A stretch of DNA of 56,801 nucleotides. Origin: Alistipes sp. GTDB taxonomy: Bacteria > Bacteroidota > Bacteroidia > Bacteroidales > Rikenellaceae. Below are positions 9,119-18,600 of the stretch, piece by piece. The DNA lies in the NCBI GenBank assembly GCA_017383445.1, contig JAFNXQ010000087.1, positions 1-56,801 on the forward strand, read 5' to 3'. A program made the translations under genes and the position numbers. Every line of letters begins with the position of its first letter. Within the stretch, counting starts at the first letter, position 1. Below the pieces are notes generated by a model. It ran no database searches, had not been told where the DNA came from, and saw nothing but the letters and a program-made list of their open reading frames with translations.

Positions 9119-10840
9119 ATGAATATTAAATCACTGATATTGACAGCCGCTCTGTGCCTTGCACTCTGCGGCTGTCAAAGCAAAGGAGGAGAGGTAAATG
9201 TAGCCGACTACCTCGAAAAATATAGTTTCGGCGACGACAATACATTGGCATTCCGCCGTGCCGTAGAGCAGGCCCGCAAGCAGAAGGCCGAGAAGCTGGT
9301 CATTCCCGAGGGAACATACCACTTCTACCCCGAACTTGCATTTGAGAAGTATGCCTATGTGACAAACAACTCGGCCGGATTGAAGCGTTTTGTCTTCGAC
9401 CTGACCGACATGGAGGATTTTACCGTTGAGGGCAACGGCTCGAAGTTTATTCTCCACGGCTTTGTGTCGGCATTTACGATTGACAGCTGCCGCAACGTAA
9501 CCATCAAGGAGTTCACGATGGACTATGCCCGTACGTTCCACTCGGAGGGTAAGGTTGAACGCGTGGGCGAGGGTTGGGTGGATTTGCGTTTCCCCGACGA
9601 CTATCGCTACGCTATACGCAACGGAAACCTCTACTTTTCGGATGAACGCGGCAACAACTATCCATTCTCGCACCTGCTGGAGATGAACTCTGAACGTCGC
9701 GAGCCGGAGTTTATGGCGAGTGATTACTGGCTCACCGACAACACCATCCCCGCCGAGAAGCGAGAGGATGGCACGGTGCGTATCTTTAAGGATAAGCTGA
9801 CGGCCAAGGTGGGAAATGTGTTGTTCCTCGGCCCCGGTCATCGTCTTTGCCCCGCCATTGCTATTGACGAGAGTGCGGGCGTGAATATCCACGACGTTAC
9901 AATACGTCACGCCGGAGGTATGGGCGTGGTGGCACAGCATAGCCGCGACATAGAGCTTCTGCGTGTATATATCGAGCCGGAGGAGGGCAGCGAACGTATG
10001 ATAAGTATTACGGCTGACGCTACGCACTTCACTCACTGCGAGGGCTATCTGCGTATGATTGATTGTCACTTCTTCAACCAGATTGACGATGCGACGAATA
10101 TTCACGGCATGTACGGCGTGGTAAAGCAGATTCTGGAGCCGAACCGCATAATCGTATTCTTCCCGCACGACCAGCAGTATGGTCTTGACGTGCTGCGTGA
10201 GGGTCGCACAGTGGAGATGTTGAAGCAGATGAGCCTCACAACATACGACGAGATAGAGGTGAAGGAGGTTATACGCCTCAACAAGGAGTGGTATGAGGTG
10301 GCTTTTGCCGAGAATATAGCCGAGGAGGCTGCGGTGGGTGACCTTATAACCGATATGAGCTATCCGGAGGTGTTGATTAAGGGTTGCAGGATGGGAAATA
10401 ACCGTGCGAGAGGTCTTCTTTTAGGCTCACGCAAGCAGACAATCATCGAGGATTGCTACTTCCATATCCCCGGCTCGGCTATCTACTTCGAGGGCGACGG
10501 ATATTACTGGTATGAGCAGGCGGGTGTGCGTGATGTTATAATTCGCAACAACACGTTCGACAACTGCAACTATGGCTACTACCGCTGGGGAACGGCCTGC
10601 ATCGCCGTAGGTTCCGGCCCGAAGGAGGATAGAGAGGCAAGTCGCTATAATCGCAACATACTGATTGAGAACAACAAGTTCATCATATCTGATCCACGAA
10701 TTATGAATCTTTACAGCGTGGATGGCTGCACCTTCCGCAACAACGAGATTATAGAGTCGGATGCCTATCCATACACTTTGGGCGAGACACGCCGATTCGT
10801 AACCGAGGATTGTGTAAATATTGATATTCAAACCAAATAG
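9119..10840 (+). CDS. GH110 alpha-1,3-galactosidase, parallel beta-helix lipoprotein
   Basis: A 573-residue lipoprotein (Cys19) with the repetitive IxxN and VxIxxxTxxxx pattern of a right-handed parallel beta-helix. GH110 enzymes cleave the terminal alpha-1,3-galactose of blood-group B and linear alpha-Gal structures. In a structurally characterised GH110 enzyme the catalytic residues are, from memory, Asp321, Asp344 and Asp345. Here Asp300 in TADAT and the pair Asp323-Asp324 in QIDDATN reproduce this spacing (23 and 24). The gene lies between a sialate esterase and a second GH97 with gaps of only 11 bases. Alternative: another beta-helix glycosidase, but the triad spacing argues for GH110. 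Confidence 0.8.
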   Translation: MNIKSLILTAALCLALCGCQSKGGEVNVADYLEKYSFGDDNTLAFRRAVEQARKQKAEKLVIPEGTYHFYPELAFEKYAYVTNNSAGLKRFVFDLTDMEDFTVEGNGSKFILHGFVSAFTIDSCRNVTIKEFTMDYARTFHSEGKVERVGEGWVDLRFPDDYRYAIRNGNLYFSDERGNNYPFSHLLEMNSERREPEFMASDYWLTDNTIPAEKREDGTVRIFKDKLTAKVGNVLFLGPGHRLCPAIAIDESAGVNIHDVTIRHAGGMGVVAQHSRDIELLRVYIEPEEGSERMISITADATHFTHCEGYLRMIDCHFFNQIDDATNIHGMYGVVKQILEPNRIIVFFPHDQQYGLDVLREGRTVEMLKQMSLTTYDEIEVKEVIRLNKEWYEVAFAENIAEEAAVGDLITDMSYPEVLIKGCRMGNNRARGLLLGSRKQTIIEDCYFHIPGSAIYFEGDGYYWYEQAGVRDVIIRNNTFDNCNYGYYRWGTACIAVGSGPKEDREASRYNRNILIENNKFIISDPRIMNLYSVDGCTFRNNEIIESDAYPYTLGETRRFVTEDCVNIDIQTK

Positions 10841-10851
10841 AACATACCATT

Positions 10852-12837
10852 ATGAAGAAGATTTTTGTTCTGATGCTTGTATTGCCAATGCTCGCCTTGC
10901 AGAGTGTGGCGGCAAAGAGTTACAGCCTCAAAAGCCCCAACGGCGTGCTTGAAGTGAAGGTGGAGGCCGCAGCACAAACCTACTACACGCTGACAGTCGA
11001 TGGCGTGGAGGTGATTGCTCCTTCGCGTATCGCTATGGAGATGGAGAGTGGTGTGGTACTGGGCGACAACGTGCGTGTTCGCAAGGTTTCACAAGGCTCT
11101 TGCAAGGAGCATATTGTGGCTCCGCTGTATCGTCAGGCGGAGTTTGATGCGGAGTACAACTACCTCACAATCCTCTCACGCGACGGCTACTCACTGGAGC
11201 TGCGTGCCTATAACGATGGTGTGGCATATCGCTTCGTGACAGCAAAAAAGGAGGAGCTGACAATCAGAAATGAGGTTGTGGAGTTCAACTTCGCAGAGGA
11301 TTACAACCTTGTGATTCCCTATGCCGACAAGCGTAATGACCCCTACTACACATCGTTCGAGAGCCAATATACGTTGGAGAAGGTGTCAGACGTGAAGTCA
11401 CACACCGACCGTCTGGCGTTTATGCCCGTGATGGTTGATATTGCCGAGAGAGGCAAGCTCCTGCTTACAGAGGCCGATGTGGAGGATTACCCCGGTCTGT
11501 TCGTGACATTCGCTGAGGAGAAGGTGGGCTTGAAGGCCTTCCCTACCCCACTGCCCTCGGAGTGGAAGATTACGGGTAGCGGCTCGAAGCGTCCTACGGC
11601 ATATCACGACATAGTGGCAAAGACCAAAGGCTGCCGTACATTCCCCTGGCGTGTTGTGGGCTACGCCGCTGACGATACGCAGCTTCCCGTAAACAATATG
11701 GTCTATCAGCTGGCTGCACCCAGCCGCATAGAGGATACATCGTGGATAAAGGGTGGTAAATCAACCTGGGACTGGTGGAACGGCGTGCGTCTTTATGGCG
11801 TTGATTTCCGTGCCGGCATCAACACCGAGACCTATAAGTATCACATCGACTTCGCAGCGAAGTATGGTATTGAGTATGTGATGCTCGACGATGGCTGGTA
11901 TCCATTCCACAAGCGTAACCTGTTGGAGCCTTACGAGTCGATGAACATACCCGAACTTGTAAAATATGCCGACGAACGTGGCGTGAAGCTCCTGCTGTGG
12001 GCCGTAGGTCAGACCCTGCTGGAGCAGGCAGAGGAGGCGTGTGAGCACTACTCGAAGATGGGTATTGCAGGCTTCAAGGTCGATTTCTTTGACGCACAGG
12101 ACCAATTGCTGGTGCAGGATATCTATCGTTTGTCGGAGGTTACAGCCAAGCACAAACTCCTGATTGACTTCCACGGAATGTACAAGCCTACGGGTTTGAG
12201 CCGCACATACCCCAACGTAATCAACTATGAAGGTGTATTCGGTCTGGAACAGATGAAGTGGACCGACCGCGACCGTGCCGATATGCCGCTGAACGATGTT
12301 CTGATTCCCTATATCCGTATGGCTGCCGGCCCGATGGATTATACGCAGGGTGCTATGCTCAACGCAGCAAAGGGCGACTTCCGCTCTATCGACAAGCGTC
12401 CTATGAGCCAGGGTACGCGTGCACATCAGGTAGCGATGTATGTCGTTTATGACTCTCCGTTTGTGATGTTGTGCGACACTCCGTCGAACTACCTGCGTGA
12501 GGATGAAACAACGCGTTATATTGCATCTATCCCCACCGTTTTCACCTCATCGAAGGTGTTGTCGGGCAAGGTGGGCGAGCATATCGTTATGGCTCGCGAG
12601 AAGGATGGCGTATGGTATGTAGGAGCCCTTACATCGTGGGAGCCTCGCGAGGTGGAGGTCGATTTTTCGTTCCTCGCCGAGGGCGAATGGGAGGTGGCGT
12701 TGTTCCGCGATGGTATCAATGCCGACCTTACTGGTCTGGACTACAAGACCGAGAATCTGACAGTGAAGGCTGGTGACAAGCAGAGTGTTAAGATGGCTCC
12801 GGGCGGTGGCTTCGCTATGATTATCAAGAGAAAATAG
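10852..12837 (+). CDS. GH97 retaining glycosidase, alpha-galactosidase type, second copy
   Basis: A 661-residue paralogue of the GH97 at 5550, clearly diverged, so this is an old duplication or separate acquisition. It has a Sec signal (cleavage near SVAAK) without a lipobox, so it is probably periplasmic while the first copy is lipid-anchored. The nucleophile candidate is Asp411 in GFKVDF and the acid/base candidate Glu466 in GLEQM, again 55 apart as in retaining GH97 enzymes. Domain order is N-terminal beta-sandwich, TIM barrel, C-terminal beta domain. The different location and signal suggest sequential action: surface trimming by copy 1, then periplasmic processing by this copy. It is the last gene of the operon. 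Confidence 0.85.
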   Translation: MKKIFVLMLVLPMLALQSVAAKSYSLKSPNGVLEVKVEAAAQTYYTLTVDGVEVIAPSRIAMEMESGVVLGDNVRVRKVSQGSCKEHIVAPLYRQAEFDAEYNYLTILSRDGYSLELRAYNDGVAYRFVTAKKEELTIRNEVVEFNFAEDYNLVIPYADKRNDPYYTSFESQYTLEKVSDVKSHTDRLAFMPVMVDIAERGKLLLTEADVEDYPGLFVTFAEEKVGLKAFPTPLPSEWKITGSGSKRPTAYHDIVAKTKGCRTFPWRVVGYAADDTQLPVNNMVYQLAAPSRIEDTSWIKGGKSTWDWWNGVRLYGVDFRAGINTETYKYHIDFAAKYGIEYVMLDDGWYPFHKRNLLEPYESMNIPELVKYADERGVKLLLWAVGQTLLEQAEEACEHYSKMGIAGFKVDFFDAQDQLLVQDIYRLSEVTAKHKLLIDFHGMYKPTGLSRTYPNVINYEGVFGLEQMKWTDRDRADMPLNDVLIPYIRMAAGPMDYTQGAMLNAAKGDFRSIDKRPMSQGTRAHQVAMYVVYDSPFVMLCDTPSNYLREDETTRYIASIPTVFTSSKVLSGKVGEHIVMAREKDGVWYVGALTSWEPREVEVDFSFLAEGEWEVALFRDGINADLTGLDYKTENLTVKAGDKQSVKMAPGGGFAMIIKRK

Positions 12838-12860
12838 TTCCCAAAAAGTATTGAACAGAT

Positions 12861-12891
12861 ATTGCCCGACCTTGCGGTTGGGCAATTTTTG
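12861..12891 (+). terminator. Intrinsic terminator closing the glycan-degradation locus
   Basis: Stem ATTGCCCGACC / GGTTGGGCAAT with a 4-base loop and one G-T pair, followed by TTTTTG. Confidence 0.83.
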
Positions 12892-13136
12892 TATATACCA
12901 TATATTTGTATTACACAGGCCCGAAAACATATCAGGGCGTGAGTGTTTTTTAAATTTTTAATAAACTACCCGCTATATATGGGGATAAAAATGCCAAAAA
13001 TCGTGTGATTATAAGGCTTTTTTGGGGGCATAAAGCCACCCAAACAGAGGATATTGCCTATAATTAACAAAATGACACAAACGATATATATTTTGACACG
13101 AATAGCACCGATTCCGCATTTTTTTATTAAAACCTC
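12892..13136. other. AT-rich intergenic spacer between glycan locus and fimbrial operon
   Basis: No plausible gene was found on either strand. The stretch is AT-rich with several short T and A runs. It separates the terminator at 12861 from the promoter at 13137. Confidence 0.6.
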
Positions 13137-13167
13137 TTGTAGATTTCAAAAAAAAAAGATACTTTTG
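13137..13167 (+). promoter_or_regulatory. Promoter of the fimbrillin-like operon
   Basis: TTG at 13137-13139, a 20-base spacer with a run of ten A, and TACTTTTG at 13160-13167 match the Bacteroidales -33/-7 pattern. Transcription would start about 40-45 bases before the first gene. The A10 run inside the spacer could change length by slippage and so alter promoter strength. Confidence 0.72.
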
Positions 13168-13216
13168 TTCTAATTGTGAGCATTTTATTAATGCAGATTT
13201 ATCTATATAAGGGGTG

Positions 13217-14443
13217 ATGCAAACAGTTAGAAAGTACATATTACTTGCTCTAATGCTATGTATCGGAGTCTGTTCCTACTCTCAGGAACGCGACTTTGAG
13301 GTAGGTATTGCGTTCAGACAAGGAAAAAGCAATATAGATTTGACTTACAAGGACAATGAGGCAAATCTAAATCAGATTATACACCTGCTCGATTCTATTA
13401 CAGGTGACAAATCAATTATTCTTCACAGAGTTGAATTTTCGGGAGCCGTATCTCCTGAAGGAAGTGCAAAAATCAATCAGGCATTGAGCCACTGCCGTCT
13501 GACGGAGCTTGAAAAATATGTGCGTGCAAGAATATCACTGCCCGACTCTATAATCGTTCGCAATGACCACTACATCGCATGGCACGACCTTATGGCAAAG
13601 GTTGAGGCTTCGGATATGGCACACAAAGACGAGGTACTCAAAGTGTTGAACAACAACGACTTTGTAGAGGCTGTCGATATCAACGGAAATACAGTGGATG
13701 GTCGCATCCCAGCGTTGAAGGCCATAGCAGATGGCGAGGCGTGGAATACAATGTTCGACCGCTTCTTCAGCGAGATGCGTAACGCCTATATGCTGGGCTT
13801 CACTTACAAGGCTCGCACCGAACCAAGCATCAGAATCGTAGCCGAGGTAGCACCTCGCCACAGCATACCACAACTCGAACTGGAGCCCGTGGTTGAGAAG
13901 CAAAATCCGCGTCACCTCTATTTGAAGACCAACGTCATCGGTCTTGGTATGGCTATCGCCAACCTCGCCGTGGAGGTCGATCTGGGTAAGATGTGGTCAG
14001 TTCAGTTGCCAATCTACTATTCGGGTGTCGATTATTTCAGATCAACACGCAAGTTCCGCACATTCAGCGTCCAGCCAGAGGCTCGTTTCTGGTTCTGGGG
14101 CAACGCAAACGATAAATTGTTCCTCGGTGCTCACGCCGCTGTGTCTTACTACAACTTCGCATGGGACGGCAAGTACCGTGTTCAGGATGAGGATGGAAAG
14201 CACCCCGCCCTGGGTGGTGGTCTGACACTCGGTTATCGTCTGCCTATCAGCCGCAACCAGCGTTGGAAGATGGAGTTCTCGGTGGGTGCCGGTGTATATG
14301 ACCTGAAATACGACAAATTCTTCAATACCGACAAGACCTGGAAGGGTGAGCTTTCGCACACCGTTCACGAGACCTGGATCGGCATTGACCACGTTGGAGT
14401 GTCGTTCTCTTATATGTTTAACCTCAAAAGAAAGAACAAGTAA
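13217..14443 (+). CDS. OmpA-like plus DUF3575 outer-membrane protein of a fimbrial operon
   Basis: A 408-residue exported protein. The ATG at 13217 is chosen over the adjoining GTG because AAGGGG precedes it and a signal peptide follows directly. After the signal (cleavage near CSYSQ) residues about 25-125 contain an OmpA-C-like segment (SPEGSAKIN and the following helix). From about 200 on there is a DUF3575-type outer-membrane beta domain with YLKTN, then alternating aromatic strands ending in FSYMFNL. This combination is typical of the first gene of fimbrillin operons in Bacteroidales. It probably anchors or assembles the surface structure. Its stop codon overlaps the next start by one base. 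Confidence 0.72.
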   Translation: MQTVRKYILLALMLCIGVCSYSQERDFEVGIAFRQGKSNIDLTYKDNEANLNQIIHLLDSITGDKSIILHRVEFSGAVSPEGSAKINQALSHCRLTELEKYVRARISLPDSIIVRNDHYIAWHDLMAKVEASDMAHKDEVLKVLNNNDFVEAVDINGNTVDGRIPALKAIADGEAWNTMFDRFFSEMRNAYMLGFTYKARTEPSIRIVAEVAPRHSIPQLELEPVVEKQNPRHLYLKTNVIGLGMAIANLAVEVDLGKMWSVQLPIYYSGVDYFRSTRKFRTFSVQPEARFWFWGNANDKLFLGAHAAVSYYNFAWDGKYRVQDEDGKHPALGGGLTLGYRLPISRNQRWKMEFSVGAGVYDLKYDKFFNTDKTWKGELSHTVHETWIGIDHVGVSFSYMFNLKRKNK

Positions 14444-15585
14444 TGAGAACGATTAAGCACATACAGCATATCCTGATGGCGATGATTGCCATCTGCACTA
14501 CATTCTTCTCATCTTGTAGTGTTCACGAGTGGCCTACGATTGACCCCAAGCGTCCGTATCAGTTTGTTCTGCATCTGGATTACAGCTCCGAGCTGCCACT
14601 CTACAAGGTTATTGAGCATACCGCCAGCCGTGCAGCCATCGCTGTAAACTACGATGTACGCTACACCGTGGAGGCTTACGCTGCCGAGCCGATGTATGAG
14701 TATTCAGCCAATCAGCTTGTGAAGCGTCAGGTATATACCTTCGACGACGTGGAGACCCTCAACCGCGACCTCGTATTTGAGTTGCCGTTGGGTCACTACA
14801 ACATATTCGTATGGACCGACTATGTGGAGGCCGGCTCGGAGGAGCACCTCTTCTATAATACCGACCTTTTCCGTGGTGTCATCTATAACGGCCCGCACAC
14901 AGGCTGTAACGACTTCCGTGATGCCTTTGTAGGCTCACTCGATGCGGAGATTACCGAGCTCACTACCGACCTCGACATCGCGAACGAACGTCCTTTGGCG
15001 AAGTTCAACCTTGTGACTACCGACTTCGACCGTTTCGTGCAGCACATCCTCGAGCTGGAGGCTGAGAGAGCCGAGGCGGAGGCCGAAGCCGAGCAGAACA
15101 AGCAGGACGAGCCACAGCAGGAGTCGGGCATCGACCGTATGTTCTTCCCCACGCTGGTTATGGGTGATGACATCATCTCTGTCGGCAACCCCTCTCGCGT
15201 GGTGGACCTCAACGACTACCGCGTGGTGGTGAAGTATATGAGTAATATGCCCAACGAGTTCCACGTCATGCGTAACGAGCCTATCGATGCGGCACCTGCG
15301 GGCACAGTATCGTTTGAGTGCGACCTGCGTATCCTCAACGACACCGAGGCGGAGCTTGGCTTCGACTATGTTATGGTCAGCAAGAACCAGATGATGGTGC
15401 GTATCGCTGTTGAGGTGTATGACTACCGCAACGAGAAGATTTCAACCTCGAAGGTCATCGATGTTCCGCTTGTGCGAAGCCACCTGACGACTATCCGAGC
15501 AAACTTCCTTACCGCGAAATCAACTGGCGGTGTGGGTATCGACCCGAGCTTTGAGGGTCCCGACCACATCCACTACATAGATTAA
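14443..15585 (+). CDS. Fimbrillin-operon lipoprotein (FimB/Mfa2 or DUF6562-like)
   Basis: A 380-residue lipoprotein with lipobox SSC at Cys25. Its start overlaps the previous stop (TAATG), implying translational coupling. The region from about 35 to 165 has the beta-sandwich character of fimbrillin-related proteins (YQFVLHLDY, then LPLGHYNIFVWTDYV). A strongly charged Glu/Ala segment and a Gln-rich linker at about 205-228 interrupt the protein. A second beta domain follows. It probably acts as an anchor or minor subunit for the large downstream lipoprotein. The DUF6562-type assignment is by pattern recognition only. Confidence 0.6.
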   Translation: MRTIKHIQHILMAMIAICTTFFSSCSVHEWPTIDPKRPYQFVLHLDYSSELPLYKVIEHTASRAAIAVNYDVRYTVEAYAAEPMYEYSANQLVKRQVYTFDDVETLNRDLVFELPLGHYNIFVWTDYVEAGSEEHLFYNTDLFRGVIYNGPHTGCNDFRDAFVGSLDAEITELTTDLDIANERPLAKFNLVTTDFDRFVQHILELEAERAEAEAEAEQNKQDEPQQESGIDRMFFPTLVMGDDIISVGNPSRVVDLNDYRVVVKYMSNMPNEFHVMRNEPIDAAPAGTVSFECDLRILNDTEAELGFDYVMVSKNQMMVRIAVEVYDYRNEKISTSKVIDVPLVRSHLTTIRANFLTAKSTGGVGIDPSFEGPDHIHYID

Positions 15586-15637
15586 AATTTTATTCACTTA
15601 ATTATTAACCTTTCATAAAACTAAAACCTTTTTGATT

Positions 15638-18600
15638 ATGAAAAAATTATTAGTTTGTGTAGCAGCATTGGGTATGCTGTTTACATCGTGTATGAGAGAT
15701 GAAACACGTTTGGACGAGGGTTCAGTCGTTTCTTTCAAGATCTCTGCACCTGCGGTTAGCACACGTGCTGCCATTGAAGACACTTTCGGTACTGGCGTTG
15801 AGGCCGATGATTTGCATTGGGCAATCTTCGAGCAGGACGAGAACGGCAATCCTACTGGTGATCCTATTTTCAAACCAGCAGTAGAAAAAGACTTCTTCGC
15901 AGGAGACAAGATGGAGAACACCTTCAATGTTCGCCTTGTAAAGGGCAAGAAGTATGTTGGCGTATTCTGGGCACAGGATAACGAAGCTCCTTACACTGTA
16001 AATTGGGCAGAGCAGACCGTTACTATGAACGAGACTGTCTCTAACAATGAGAAGCTTGACGCATTCTTTAACATTCACAAGTTTGCCATCACTGCAGGTC
16101 AGGAGACTGGTGAGCAGCAGGTTGAGTTGCGTCGTCCTTTCGCACAGCTTAACGTAGCTGTCCCCGCTACTGATTTGGAGGCTGCTAAGGCTGCTGGTTT
16201 TGAGCTTACACAGACCGGTATTACCTTGAACGTAGCGAAGTCTTTTAGCCTCGTAACTGGTGCAGTAGATACTACTGAGGATGTTACTTACACTTTGGCT
16301 AACATTCCTACTGACGTTACTGCTACTCTCGAGGGTAATACGTATCAGCTTATCTCTTTCAACTACATTTTGGTTGATGCAGGTATTTGGGACAGAGAGA
16401 GTCAGGCTTGGACAGAAAATAAAGATAAGGACTTGACAGATGTTACTTTCAACTATGGTACAGCTGACGAGACTTTGTCACAGACTTTCCAGAACATCAC
16501 AGTTCAGCGTAACCACCGTACTTATATCGTTGGTAGCTTGCTCTCTGAGACTGTTGATTTCCGCGTAATTATTCTGCCTGATTGGGAGGATCCTTACTAC
16601 TTGAACAACATGGAGGCTGGCTCTATCGAGATGGTTGCTGAGCAGACTACTATCAACAAGGCTGCTATGGGTTCTGCTACTCTTACTTGGAACGCTGTTG
16701 AGGGTGCTACTTACTATGGTGTTGAGTATAAGGGTGAGGAGCTCGGTAAGGTTAATCCTGATGGCACAACTCGCGCTGACGATGCTACTGCAACCGTTAC
16801 TTGGAACACTCCTGAGGGTAAGGTAACTGACGCTACTGCTTCATTCACTATCAAGGCTTACAACGAGAACGATAAGGTTATCGCTCGCGTAGTTACTGAG
16901 CCTATCGCTGTATTCTCATTGGCAAATCGTCCTGAGCCTGCTGTTTATGTAGCTGACGGTAAGCTTATCGTTGAGAACAAGGAGTTGAAGGGTTCTGAGA
17001 CTACAAAGTCTAACCTTGATATCAATGGTGTTCTTTTGGAGGCTGAGGTTTACTTCTACAAGGATGGTGCCACTACTCCTACTCACACAGCAAAGGGTAC
17101 ATTCACAGATACTAATGGCAAGACTTTTGAGAATCTTAGGGTTGGTATTGAGGAGGATAATCCTCACAAGATTAAGAACAATATTGCAAGTTCTTACAAT
17201 GCTTGGAAGTGGGATGGTGCTACTACTGCAACTACTGCTCTTCCTGCTTTTGAGAAGGGTACTTACACTATCAAGTATAAGGCTGGTTACTATCCCGTGA
17301 TTAATGCAACATATAACGCTGATGGTCAGCGTATCAACTTCCCCGAGGCTTCTGACGTTCTTCAGAAGATGCAGTATCGCGAGGGTGAGGTTAAGGATTT
17401 CAAGCTTGTAATTGCTGAGGCTACTACTCCTGAGGCTGTTGCTGAGGGTTATCAGGGTGCAAAGGTTACTTGGCCCGCTGTTGAGGGTGCTGCTTCTTAT
17501 CAGGTATTTGTAGGTGCAACTAAGGTTGCTGACGCTACTACTAACGAGGCTACTATTACCGGTTTGAACAATGCGAAGACATACAAGTTTATCGTTAAGT
17601 CTTTGGACGCAAACGGCAACGTAATCGCTACTTCTGTTGAGTCTAACGAGGTTGAAGTATGGACATTGTATAATACTCCAGCTCCTGTTGTTACTTTCAC
17701 TGATGGTAAGTTGGTAGCTACTAACTTGGTTGACGTTTCTGGCGTTGCTTTGAAGATGGTTGTTAACTTCACTAAGGAGGGCGAGTCTGAGCCTGCTTAC
17801 TCTGCATATTCTGAGCACTATTTCAATAGTACATCTGATATCCGTATCAACATTGATACAGACCAGAAGTTCAAGTTCGTTGATTTTGATACTTTCACAA
17901 AGTGGACTTGGGACGGCTCTACTAATAAGGATGATGCGACTGACGCTGCACAGACATTTGCTCCCGGCAAATATAACATTTCTTATGTAGCTCAGTACTA
18001 TCCTATTGTAGGTGGTATTTGGCGAGATAAAGACAAGAATCCTGTTGATACTAAGGAGGCTGCAAGTGCTAACGGTCGTATTACTTATCCTGCTGCAACA
18101 AGCGTACTTGAGGTTGAGACTCCTTATGAGGGTACAGCAAGTGCTATTGAGGTAGGCTTCAATGCTACTGCAACTGTTGGTAAGGCACAGTATCAGGCTG
18201 CTACTGTAAGTTGGAATCCTGTTTCTGGTGCTACCGGTTATGAGGTTTATGTTGGTGCTAACAAGGTTGCTACCGCTGCTGCTGATGCAACTTCAGTTGA
18301 GGTTACCGGTTTGACTGATGACTCAATCTATGAGTTCACTGTTAAGGCTCTTGGTACTTCATTCGAGGCTACAACTCCTAAGACTTCTATCTTCACATTC
18401 TACCACTGGACTGCTCCTACATTTGCATTCGACGGCAAGCGTATGATTGTTTCAGGCTTGTGTAATATCGACAAGGCTGGTGGTGCTAGTTTCGCTTATG
18501 GTGGTGCTATCACTAACGATAACGATACATCTAAGTCAACTATCGAGATTTACAAGGACGGTACTTTGTTGTACACTTTGACTAATGGTACAGGTCAGGG

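Noticed and set aside
9131..10168. 345-codon minus-strand frame opposite the GH110 gene
   Set aside because: The plus-strand gene has lipoprotein signal, beta-helix pattern and catalytic triad; the antisense frame has none of the features of a real gene.
13150..13160. Poly-A run as a possible frameshift or coding signal
   Set aside because: It lies in a non-coding promoter spacer and is reported only as a spacer-length feature.
16916..17818. 300-codon open frame on the minus strand inside the FN3 lipoprotein gene
   Set aside because: It is the antisense shadow of a gene with strongly biased T-ending codons, which removes stops on the other strand; it has no family pattern, ribosome site or promoter.
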